Assembly (NCBI GenBank): GCA_027063585.1 | Contig: JAMORM010000121.1 | Location: forward strand, 1 to 5,239 | Length of the DNA stretch: 5,239 bases | Source: Sulfurimonas sp. | GTDB lineage: Bacteria; Campylobacterota; Campylobacteria; Campylobacterales; Sulfurimonadaceae | Direction: 5' to 3' | In this document: piece after piece, positions 1 through 4,994 of the stretch | Layout: each line of letters starts with the position of its first letter | How positions within the stretch are numbered: position 1 is the stretch's first letter | Position numbers and translations under genes: made by a program | Notes under the pieces: model-generated | What the model saw: the letters and a program-made list of their open reading frames with translations, nothing else | Databases searched by the model: none | Told to the model about the DNA's origin: nothing

Positions 1-1290
1 GCTGCAGAGGATGCTTTTATAACAAGAAAACTCTATAAACTCTTTTTGCAAAAATTAGAGCTTCAGGATGCAACCCATTTGATAGAAGAAGCCAAGACGG
101 TGGAAATTCCCTTTATTCAAACACTCCTGCAAATGGAAGAAGACGGTATTGAAGTGGATACGGGCTTTTTGGAACAGTTTCTTGTTGAGGTAAAAAAGAC
201 TTTGGAACATTTAACAAAAAGTATTTACGAGCTTGCCGGTAGTGAATTTAATATTAACTCAACACAACAACTAGGCAAAATACTTTTTGAAAAACTTGGA
301 CTGCCTGTAGGAAAGAAAACAAAAACAGGCTACTCTACGAATGAAAAAGTGCTAAGCTCATTAAAAGACAAACATCCTATAATTCCCAAACTTTTGGAAT
401 ATCGTGAAGTACACAAGTTGTACTCCACATATATAGATCCGCTTTTAAAACTGGCAAACGAAGACGAATATCACAGAATTCACACTTCTTTTGTGCAGAC
501 GGGAACGGCAACAGGAAGACTCAGTTCAAAAAATCCGAATTTGCAAAATATTCCGACAAGAACACCGCTTGGCGCGAAGATTCGACGAGCGTTTATTGCA
601 GGTGAGGGCAAAAAACTTATAGGCATTGACTACTCGCAAATGGAGCTGCGTCTGTTGGCACATTTTTCACAAGATCCTGTTTTGGTTGATGCGTTTATGC
701 ACGATAAAGATATTCACCTTCAAACTGCGATAGTATTGTTTGGTGAAGAAGAGGCAAAAGCAAAAAGAAATATCGCAAAAACCGTCAATTTTGGACTTTT
801 ATACGGTATGGGACCAAAAAAACTCTCAGATACATTAGGCATAACGACAAAAGAGGCAAAAGAGATTATAGAGAAGTATTTTGAATCATTTGCAACGGTA
901 AAAGCATATTTTCGCTCTATTGTCGAGAGTTCAAAAGAGAAAGGTTATGTTGAAACTCTGCTCAAGCGAAGACGTTATTTTGATTATGAAAATGCGACGC
1001 CTATGTATAGAGCAGCCTATGAAAGAGAATCGGTCAATACTGTTTTTCAAGGCAGTGTAAGTGACATTATTAAGTTAAGTATGAATAAAATTTACACGAT
1101 TATAAAAGAGGAAAAACTTCAGGCAAAAATGCTACTGCAAATTCATGATGAACTGATTTTTGAAGTGGATGAAGATGTAGCTGATACTCTTGGTGAGCGA
1201 TTTAGAGATATTATGGACACTATTGTAAGCTTACATGTACCCTTAAAAGCAAGTCTGAATATTGGTGACAATTGGGGAGAATTAAAGTAA
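1..1290 (+). CDS. polA: DNA polymerase I, C-terminal part (5' end outside window)
   Basis: This is the 3' end of a family A DNA polymerase, which fills gaps during Okazaki fragment maturation and excision repair. Frame 1 is open from base 1, so the gene starts upstream; the TTG at 46 is internal. The first codons read AAEDA, matching the Exo III motif of the 3'-5' exonuclease domain, and its Asp is present. The polymerase domain follows complete: the thumb region around 115-480, TGRLSS-type segment with NLQNIP near 510-555, motif A (GIDYSQMELR, catalytic Asp at 628-630), motif B on the O-helix (R-x3-K-x3-F-G-x2-YG, 766-807) and motif C (QIHDE, 1138-1152, catalytic Asp at 1147-1149). The O-helix has Phe rather than Tyr at the position aligned with E. 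coli F762 (790-792), the form that discriminates against dideoxynucleotides. The 429 residues seen are about half of a typical PolA. Whether the 5' nuclease domain is present and proofreading is intact cannot be judged here. The stop lies 4 bases from the convergent FlhB-like gene. Confidence 0.97.
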   Translation, partial: AAEDAFITRKLYKLFLQKLELQDATHLIEEAKTVEIPFIQTLLQMEEDGIEVDTGFLEQFLVEVKKTLEHLTKSIYELAGSEFNINSTQQLGKILFEKLGLPVGKKTKTGYSTNEKVLSSLKDKHPIIPKLLEYREVHKLYSTYIDPLLKLANEDEYHRIHTSFVQTGTATGRLSSKNPNLQNIPTRTPLGAKIRRAFIAGEGKKLIGIDYSQMELRLLAHFSQDPVLVDAFMHDKDIHLQTAIVLFGEEEAKAKRNIAKTVNFGLLYGMGPKKLSDTLGITTKEAKEIIEKYFESFATVKAYFRSIVESSKEKGYVETLLKRRRYFDYENATPMYRAAYERESVNTVFQGSVSDIIKLSMNKIYTIIKEEKLQAKMLLQIHDELIFEVDEDVADTLGERFRDIMDTIVSLHVPLKASLNIGDNWGELK

Positions 1291-1294
1291 TTGA

Positions 1295-1549
1295 TTATTC
1301 TTTTTTTGTAATTGAATATATAAAACTGAAAACTTCGGCAATAGCTTTATACATTTGCGGTGGTACCTCTTTGTCAAGTTCAACTTTTGACAATAGTTCT
1401 ACCAAATCTTCATCTTTTTTGAGGGGTATGCCGTTCTCTTTTGCTATTTGAATAATTTTTTGTGCAGTTTTACCTTCTCCTTTTGCTCTGACAAGAGGCG
1501 CCTGATTTTTCTCTTTGTCATATTTTAAGGCTACAGCTTTCTCTTTCAT
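1295..1549 (-). CDS. FlhB C-terminal-domain homologue (FlhX/FlhB2 type), flagellar export switch protein
   Basis: The 84-residue product matches the cytoplasmic C-terminal domain of FlhB/YscU (FlhB-CC): AVALKYD at residues 5-11, then PLVRAKGEGKTAQKI, ENGIPLKKDEDL and a VPPQMYKAIAEVF helix near the end. In full FlhB the ALKYD segment follows the self-cleaving NPTH motif; here the protein begins just where the fragment after cleavage would begin, with no NPTH and no transmembrane part. It is therefore a stand-alone equivalent of the cleaved domain, not a truncated flhB. Such proteins are known in Campylobacterota (H. pylori HP1575, called FlhX or FlhB2, reported able to stand in for a deleted FlhB-CC) and Bacillus (YlqH). 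The likely role is at the flagellar type III export gate, binding export substrates or FliK. The start is set by an ATGA overlap with the FliK-like gene and a GAGGT Shine-Dalgarno site (1556-1560) six bases upstream, so the two genes are translationally coupled. Confidence 0.87.
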   Translation of the reverse strand: MKEKAVALKYDKEKNQAPLVRAKGEGKTAQKIIQIAKENGIPLKKDEDLVELLSKVELDKEVPPQMYKAIAEVFSFIYSITKKE

Positions 1550-2478
1550 GCTTTTACCTCGAAACCCATTTTCAAATCATCATTTATATCTTTTTCGTAG
1601 TTGTTTTTTTCTTTGTCTATAAAATGAATGCTATATGGAATAATGTTTACATGTAAGAGCTGTTTTTTCAGATTTTGAATATTATTTTGAAAAAGAGTTT
1701 TCAGTTTATTATTGTTTGTCTGTATATTTATACTGAGTTGGTTGTTTTCAAACAGTGCCAGCCTTAAATCAAGTTCGCCATAGATTTTTAGTGTTAAATG
1801 TATGTCACAAAAAAATTTATCATTTTTAGCTTTTTTTATAGAAATATTGCCGTCTTGGAGTGCATCCCATCTATAGGGTATGTAAAGTGATGAGGCGTTT
1901 GAGAGATGTGAAACGAGCTGGTTATAATCTATTTGCAGTAAAAGTTTGTCTATATGTTTGAGTATCTCTTGTTTATTTGTTTGTGAAGAATTGCTCAATT
2001 CATCATGTGCTTTGAGTAAAACAGCTTTGATGTCAGAGTTGAAAAGCTCTTTTGGATTTTGCATATTTTTTATATTTGCTTCTAAAAAAACACCGGAGTT
2101 TTGGAGTTTGGTTTTCAGTTCTTTTGGATTAATTCCTTTTATATTTGTAAGAAAATTTTCAAGTGTTTTTTCTAAAGGCAGGGGATTTTTTTGTTGTTGT
2201 AATGTTTGAATAAGTTCTTTAATCGTTATATTTGCATTTGAAAGACTTTTAAGTGTGGGATTGTTTTTTAATAAATCAAGCAACAATTTGTCTTGAGTTG
2301 TATCAGAGTTGAGGGACTGTTTTAGTAAAGTATCTAAAATAGAGCCTAAATCTTTTGCCTGCGTAAGAGTTTGAAGCTCTTGTACAGAAGCATTTTTTAA
2401 AACTTCTGCCAAAGCTTTGTTTGTATTTGGTAAAATCAACTCTAAATGCTTGGCAGTGGCACTGTTTAAATTTATCAT
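1546..2478 (-). CDS. FliK-like flagellar hook-length control family protein, partner of the FlhB-like gene
   Basis: The 310-residue protein has no signal peptide or membrane segment. Residues 1-195 are Leu/Lys/Asn/Gln-rich and look like a series of amphipathic helices (for example LGSILDTLLKQSL at 44-56 and LLLDLLKNN at 65-73). Residues about 197-286 resemble the FliK C-terminal domain (Flg_hook, PF02120): a basic strand pair after YRWDALQDG, then IYGELDLRLALFENNQLSINI (232-252), which fits the family pattern of G-x-(V/L)-(D/E)-(V/L) strands, then a helix with LKTLFQNNIQNLKKQL (259-274) and a final strand. FliK measures the hook and contacts FlhB-CC to switch export from hook to filament. The next gene encodes exactly an FlhB-CC homologue and overlaps it by 4 bases, which supports the call. 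At 310 residues it is shorter than the main FliK of Campylobacter (about 600), so it is more likely a paralogue or a dedicated FlhX partner, like Bacillus YlqG beside YlqH. Domain assignment is by eye; no search was run. The ATG at 2478 has no clear Shine-Dalgarno site. Confidence 0.7.
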   Translation of the reverse strand: MINLNSATAKHLELILPNTNKALAEVLKNASVQELQTLTQAKDLGSILDTLLKQSLNSDTTQDKLLLDLLKNNPTLKSLSNANITIKELIQTLQQQKNPLPLEKTLENFLTNIKGINPKELKTKLQNSGVFLEANIKNMQNPKELFNSDIKAVLLKAHDELSNSSQTNKQEILKHIDKLLLQIDYNQLVSHLSNASSLYIPYRWDALQDGNISIKKAKNDKFFCDIHLTLKIYGELDLRLALFENNQLSINIQTNNNKLKTLFQNNIQNLKKQLLHVNIIPYSIHFIDKEKNNYEKDINDDLKMGFEVKA

Positions 2479-2489
2479 AGTCTAAGTTT

Positions 2490-2505
2490 ATCATACTTGA
2501 GTATA
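2490..2505 (-). promoter_or_regulatory. Candidate sigma70-type promoter for the FliK-like/FlhB-like pair
   Basis: On the minus strand two -10-like hexamers lie upstream of the ATG at 2478: TATACT (2505 to 2500) and TATGAT (2495 to 2490). They would give leaders of about 15 and 5 bases. No clear -35 box is visible, as is usual in Campylobacterota. No sigma54 (GG-N10-GC) or sigma28 pattern was seen in this gap. Confidence 0.4.
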
Positions 2506-2507
2506 AT
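2502..2507 (+). promoter_or_regulatory. -10 box (TATAAT) of the unknown gene/ThiE-like operon
   Basis: A perfect TATAAT lies 22 bases before the ATG at 2530. Transcription would start near 2514, giving a leader of roughly 16 bases that carries AAAGAG (2519-2524) as a ribosome binding site. The -10 overlaps the minus-strand TATACT at 2500-2505, so the divergent genes may share one bidirectional promoter core. Confidence 0.55.
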
Positions 2508-2529
2508 ACGCAAAAAACAAAGAGATATG

Positions 2530-2958
2530 ATGAATAAAAAAGTAGAAGAAATTTTAGATATTTGGCATAAACATTTTGATAATGAAGAGAATCAATACTC
2601 AGAATATGAACCTTCAGATATTGAGTACTTTGTAGGCTGTATGCTGTATAACCATTTTGCCTTTTCAAAAGCACTTGATACTTTAAAGAGTATGGATTTG
2701 AGTTATGATTTTTTATCTGCATGCGGTGATGAATATGACGCGATACAAGAGATGATTGCAAGTATAAAGTTTGCAGATGAAAAAGAGGCTTTATCTTTTT
2801 TGCAAAACTATATACAAAAGGCAAAAGAAAAATATACAAAACCTGAACTCTACTTACTCGACAGATTGGACTATCATGTCAATGCAATGGCTCAGCGTTA
2901 TGAAAAAGATGTGGATGTCCAGAAAATAGACTTTAAAAACCCGCTCTTAAGACAGTAA
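2530..2958 (+). CDS. Conserved-looking hypothetical protein, 142 residues
   Basis: I do not recognise the family. The protein is soluble, with no signal peptide or membrane segment, acidic overall in its first two thirds and probably all-helical. Helix-like stretches are VEEILDIWHKHF (5-16), DIEYFVGCMLYNHFAFSKALDTLKSM (30-55), EYDAIQEMIASIKF (68-81), EKEALSFLQNYIQKAKEKY (84-102) and ELYLLDRLDYHVNAMAQRYEKD (106-127). The two cysteines (C37, C65) do not form a metal motif. The frame stays open upstream to a TTG at 2497, but that TTG lies across the -10 box and cannot be the start. ATG codons stand at 2527 and 2530; 2530 is preferred because AAAGAG (2519-2524) is then five bases away rather than two. 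The stop overlaps the start of the ThiE-like gene (TAATG at 2956-2960), so the two are translationally coupled and probably work together or are co-regulated. Codon use matches the neighbours and there is no sign of recent transfer. Confidence 0.8.
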   Translation: MNKKVEEILDIWHKHFDNEENQYSEYEPSDIEYFVGCMLYNHFAFSKALDTLKSMDLSYDFLSACGDEYDAIQEMIASIKFADEKEALSFLQNYIQKAKEKYTKPELYLLDRLDYHVNAMAQRYEKDVDVQKIDFKNPLLRQ

Positions 2959-3476
2959 TGAAAAAGTATCTTATAACATCTACTCCCTCCTATTTTCAAC
3001 TAAGAAAATATATGCCCGACTTTGCACTCTATCGTGATAAAGAGAATGAAAATTATGCAGTAGAAGCACAAAATTTTGTACAGATGTGTAAGCCTATAGA
3101 GAGGTTAAAAGTATTTTTACATCAAGATTATAATTTAGCTGCCAAATTAGGTGCTAAAGGTGTGCATTTGACGTCACGGCAGTTTGATGAAATACCAAAA
3201 GCAAAAGAGCTTGGACTTGAGGTCATCATCAGCACGCATACGCATGATGAAGTGCATATTGCAGAGGCGATGGGGGCCGATTATGTTACCTATAGTCCTA
3301 TATTTGCTTCACCAAACAAAGGGGAACCTAAAGGGGTGGAAGATTTGCAAAGCATAGTAAGTATGGTGGACATTCAAGTATTTGCTCTTGGCGGTATTGT
3401 CAGCGAAGAACAGATTGAGGCGGTGAGAGAAACCGACGCCTATGGATTCGCCTCAATTCGTTACTTTTTACAGTAG
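2958..3476 (+). CDS. Divergent ThiE/TenI-like (thiamine phosphate synthase superfamily) protein
   Basis: At 172 residues this is shorter than a typical ThiE (about 210). It follows the ThiE/TenI TIM-barrel pattern: ALYRDKEN (23-30) for the QLREK strand, LGAKGVHL (64-71), ISTHT (91-95) with the conserved Ser, MGADYVTYSPIFASPNKG (105-122) for GADY-x-GPIF-x-T-x-TK, and VFALGGI (141-147) for the AIGGI phosphate loop. ThiE joins HMP pyrophosphate to thiazole phosphate and releases pyrophosphate. By eye, the Asn-Asp pair that helps bind Mg2+ and pyrophosphate aligns with HQ (55-56), the Asp after GVHLGQ aligns with Q75, and the Ser near the C-terminus with R168; Arg26, Lys28, Ser92 and Lys121 are kept. 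This argues against a standard ThiE and for a TenI-like role (TenI is a thiazole tautomerase) or another phosphate-ligand function. It is the second gene of an operon, with a one-base overlap, and no other thiamine gene or TPP riboswitch is visible. Confidence 0.8.
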   Translation: MKKYLITSTPSYFQLRKYMPDFALYRDKENENYAVEAQNFVQMCKPIERLKVFLHQDYNLAAKLGAKGVHLTSRQFDEIPKAKELGLEVIISTHTHDEVHIAEAMGADYVTYSPIFASPNKGEPKGVEDLQSIVSMVDIQVFALGGIVSEEQIEAVRETDAYGFASIRYFLQ

Positions 3477-3481
3477 TCTTT

Positions 3482-3653
3482 CGGAACCGGTACTTTAGTG
3501 TCGGCTATTTTAGCTTACATGCCACTCTCAGCCCAGACTGAAGTCTCAATGCCATTAAGTTAAGAAAAAAGCTTGATGTTTTCTCGGAACCTAGGTTTTA
3601 ACCTAGGCCTTAAGCTTTAAAGACACAAAGCCCGCACTGAAGTACGGGTTCCG
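3482..3653. repeat. Inverted repeat 1 (arms 3482-3506 and 3629-3653)
   Basis: The left arm starts CGGAACCGGTACTTTAGTG; the right arm read on the minus strand starts CGGAACCCGTACTTCAGTG. They agree at 21 of 25 positions, and two of the four differences would form G-U pairs in + strand RNA. The right arm also folds on itself: CCCGCAC (3631-3637) pairs with GTACGGG (3642-3648) across a TGAA loop, with one mismatch. Confidence 0.8.
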
Positions 3654-3702
3654 AAAAATCCGCTTAACTTAATTGTATTGAGACTGAAGTCAGGGTTGAG
3701 AG
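3525..3702. repeat. Inverted repeat 2 (40-base arms 3525-3564 and 3663-3702)
   Basis: Left arm and reverse-complemented right arm match at 34 of 40 positions; both begin CTCTCA and end ATTAAGTTAAG in that orientation. Two of the six differences are compatible with G-U pairing in + strand RNA. Each arm contains its own small palindrome around ACTGAAGT (AGACTGAAGTCT at 3535-3546, GACTGAAGTC at 3682-3691). Confidence 0.82.
3568..3618. repeat. Central stem: AAGCTT arms around a CCTAGG hairpin
   Basis: AAAGCTT (3568-3574) can pair with AAGCTTT (3612-3618). Inside lies a perfect 8-base hairpin, CCTAGGTT (3590-3597) and AACCTAGG (3600-3607), with a two-base TT spacer. This sits at the middle of the cluster. 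It might serve as a terminator for either convergent gene, but no strong U-tract follows on either strand. Confidence 0.7.
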
Positions 3703-3723
3703 AAATTGTATAGTTTTTATGAT

Positions 3724-4968
3724 TTATAATTTGAGTAGTTTTCCTGCCAAATACCCGCTGGCAAAGCTCCATTGTAGGTTGTAGCCTCCGCAGGGTCCAT
3801 CAAGGTTCATCACTTCTCCGCAAAAATATAAACCATCAATAATTTTACTCTGCATTGTTTTTGGATTAATATCTTTGAGTGAGATGCCGCCTCTTGTAAT
3901 CATTGCCATTTTAAAGCCGTCATGTCCATTGACAGTTAGAGGAGTCCAGGCAAGGAGTGAAATGAGTTTGTCTCGTTTTTTTCCGTCAAGCTTTTTGTAT
4001 TTTGCATCAGATTCTATGTCAGCAAGATGGCATAATTCCAGTGCGAGTGCCTCGGGAAGCAGTGTTTTTAATAATTCTAAAACAGTGGATATTTTTTCTT
4101 TTGAGAGTTCTTTTTTAAAATGTTCGCGTATCTGCTCTTCATTTTTTCCTTTTGTGAGATTGAGGAGGAGGGGAACTTCACCGTATTTTTTCAAAAGCGG
4201 TGTCACTTCTCTGGCAAAATCAAGTACAACGGGTCCGCGGATGCCGGAATTTGTAAAAATCAAATCACCACAGGCGCGGAGTTTTTTATGTTTTTTAAGA
4301 TTTACACGCAATTCCACTTTTGCAATGGTGTCCGCACGGCAGTTTTTGACCCAGGTCTCTTTTGTTTTTAAAGGCATCATGGCAGGGGAGAGATCTGTAA
4401 TCTTGTGTCCGATTTCACTCGCCAGATTATAGCCGTCACCCTCTGCCCCTAAAACAGGATATCCAAGCCCTCCTGTTGCTATGATGACATTAGGGGCATA
4501 AAAGATTTCATTTTGTGTTTTTACACCGTCAATATGTTTGCCTGTTGCCAGAAGTCGTGTTACTTGTTGGTTACATGTAACGTGAATACCAAGATTTTGC
4601 ATCTCTTTTTCTAGTCCTGAAATAATAGTAGCAGAGGAATGGGAAGTAGGAAAAACACGGAAACCGTCCGGGGCATGGGTATGTATGCCGATTTCTTCTA
4701 AAAAAGTTATGAGTTGTGTATGGTCAAACATTTTTAAGGCGTCTTGCATAAAACGTCCCTCGCGTCCAAAACGAGCCATAAAATCTTCATTTGAAAGGGT
4801 GTTTGTCAGATTACACCTGCCGCCGCCGGTGGCCTTTAATTTTGAAGCTATTTTTGAAAGCTTTTCCAAAAGCAGAACTTTTTTGCCTTCTCTTGCGGCA
4901 ACTATTGCCGCAATAATGCCTGCTGCACCGCTTCCGATAACTATTAAATCATAATGTTCTTCATTCAT
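3724..4968 (-). CDS. HI0933/YhiN/BaiN-family NAD(P)/FAD-dependent oxidoreductase
   Basis: The 414-residue flavoprotein is full length for the HI0933-like family (PF03486, usually about 400-420). The N-terminal Rossmann FAD-binding motif is clear: DLIVIGSGAAGIIAA with GSGAAG at 12-17 and the ribose-binding Glu at 35. It is followed by the family signature GGGRCNLTN (48-56), FPTSHSSA (109-116) near the substrate region, a second FAD-contact segment with IIATGG (161-166), and the family C-terminus with RGGISLKDINPKTMQSK (359-375), GLYFCGEVMNLDGPCGG (379-395) and YNLQWSFASGYLAG (396-409). No signal peptide or membrane segment is present, so it is cytoplasmic. The family's physiological role is poorly defined in most bacteria; one member, BaiN of Clostridium scindens, is an NADH-dependent flavoprotein linked to bile acid steps, and that role should not be carried over here. 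The ATG at 4968 is only about five bases from the expected transcription start and has no Shine-Dalgarno site. The gene ends beside the repeat cluster. Confidence 0.94.
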   Translation of the reverse strand: MNEEHYDLIVIGSGAAGIIAAIVAAREGKKVLLLEKLSKIASKLKATGGGRCNLTNTLSNEDFMARFGREGRFMQDALKMFDHTQLITFLEEIGIHTHAPDGFRVFPTSHSSATIISGLEKEMQNLGIHVTCNQQVTRLLATGKHIDGVKTQNEIFYAPNVIIATGGLGYPVLGAEGDGYNLASEIGHKITDLSPAMMPLKTKETWVKNCRADTIAKVELRVNLKKHKKLRACGDLIFTNSGIRGPVVLDFAREVTPLLKKYGEVPLLLNLTKGKNEEQIREHFKKELSKEKISTVLELLKTLLPEALALELCHLADIESDAKYKKLDGKKRDKLISLLAWTPLTVNGHDGFKMAMITRGGISLKDINPKTMQSKIIDGLYFCGEVMNLDGPCGGYNLQWSFASGYLAGKLLKL

Positions 4969-4979
4969 ACTGTAATTTT

Positions 4980-4985
4980 AGTATA
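4980..4985 (-). promoter_or_regulatory. Candidate -10 box (TATACT) of the flavoprotein gene
   Basis: TATACT on the minus strand lies 11 bases before the ATG at 4968, implying a leader of about five bases. It overlaps the plus-strand TATAAT at 4982-4987. A second candidate, CATAAT, lies further upstream on the minus strand near 5004-5009, inside the DTW gene, and would give a longer leader, still without a ribosome binding site. Confidence 0.42.
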
Positions 4986-4987
4986 AT
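4982..4987 (+). promoter_or_regulatory. -10 box (TATAAT) directly before the DTW-domain gene
   Basis: A perfect TATAAT ends seven bases before the ATG at 4995, so transcription is expected to start at or within a base or two of the start codon. The mRNA would then be leaderless, which fits the absence of any Shine-Dalgarno site. The core AGTATAAT (4980-4987) is identical to that at 2500-2507. Confidence 0.5.
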
Positions 4988-4994
4988 TGCATTA

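Larger units (their letters stand above)
3479..3702. repeat. Intergenic cluster of interleaved inverted repeats
   Basis: Nearly the whole gap between the convergent ThiE-like and flavoprotein genes consists of related palindromic pieces. Three copies of a head (TTTCGGAACC at 3479-3488, TTCTCGGAACC at 3581-3591, and the same on the minus strand from 3658 to 3647) and three ACTGAAGT cores (3537-3544, 3636-3643, 3683-3690), plus an inverted variant (ACTTTAGT, 3492-3499), recur within it. Two long inverted repeats are interleaved, not nested, so one simple hairpin cannot use both. No open reading frame or tRNA fold is seen. The arrangement resembles REP/BIME-like extragenic palindromes or a decayed MITE, and could also act as a bidirectional terminator or a structured RNA. 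It is clearly more GC-rich in its stems than the flanking intergenic DNA. Confidence 0.82.

Noticed and set aside
46..48. TTG as a start for the polymerase gene
   Set aside because: The frame is open to base 1 and the upstream codons encode the conserved AAEDA exonuclease motif, so the gene begins outside the window.
1288..1310. Rho-independent terminator after polA
   Set aside because: A T-run follows the stop, but no convincing stem precedes it and the run lies within the convergent FlhB-like gene.
1295..1549. Degraded flhB pseudogene
   Set aside because: The frame is intact, starts with a good ribosome binding site exactly at the cleaved-domain boundary, and overlaps the gene before it; free FlhB-CC homologues are a known family.
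2497..2526. TTG start extending the 142-residue protein by eleven residues
   Set aside because: The TTG sits just before and across the TATAAT -10 box, upstream of the likely transcription start; ATG at 2530 has a better-spaced ribosome binding site.
2303..2839. Minus-strand frame of 178 codons
   Set aside because: It lies across the FliK-like gene and antisense to the 142-residue gene, spans the divergent promoter region, and shows no family motif; it is a shadow frame.
3479..3702. CRISPR array
   Set aside because: The repeats are inverted, interleaved and irregularly spaced, with no constant direct repeat and spacer pattern.
3477..3723. tRNA or TPP riboswitch in the gap after the ThiE-like gene
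   Set aside because: No cloverleaf with a T-loop GTTC and acceptor stem, and no THI-box core, was found; a riboswitch would also be expected upstream of the operon, where the leader is only about 16 bases.
3875..4432. Plus-strand frame of 185 codons antisense to the flavoprotein
   Set aside because: The opposite strand encodes a full, motif-rich HI0933-family protein; this frame has Ser/Phe-rich, non-family composition. The same applies to 4120-4371, 4685-4954 and 1946-2209.
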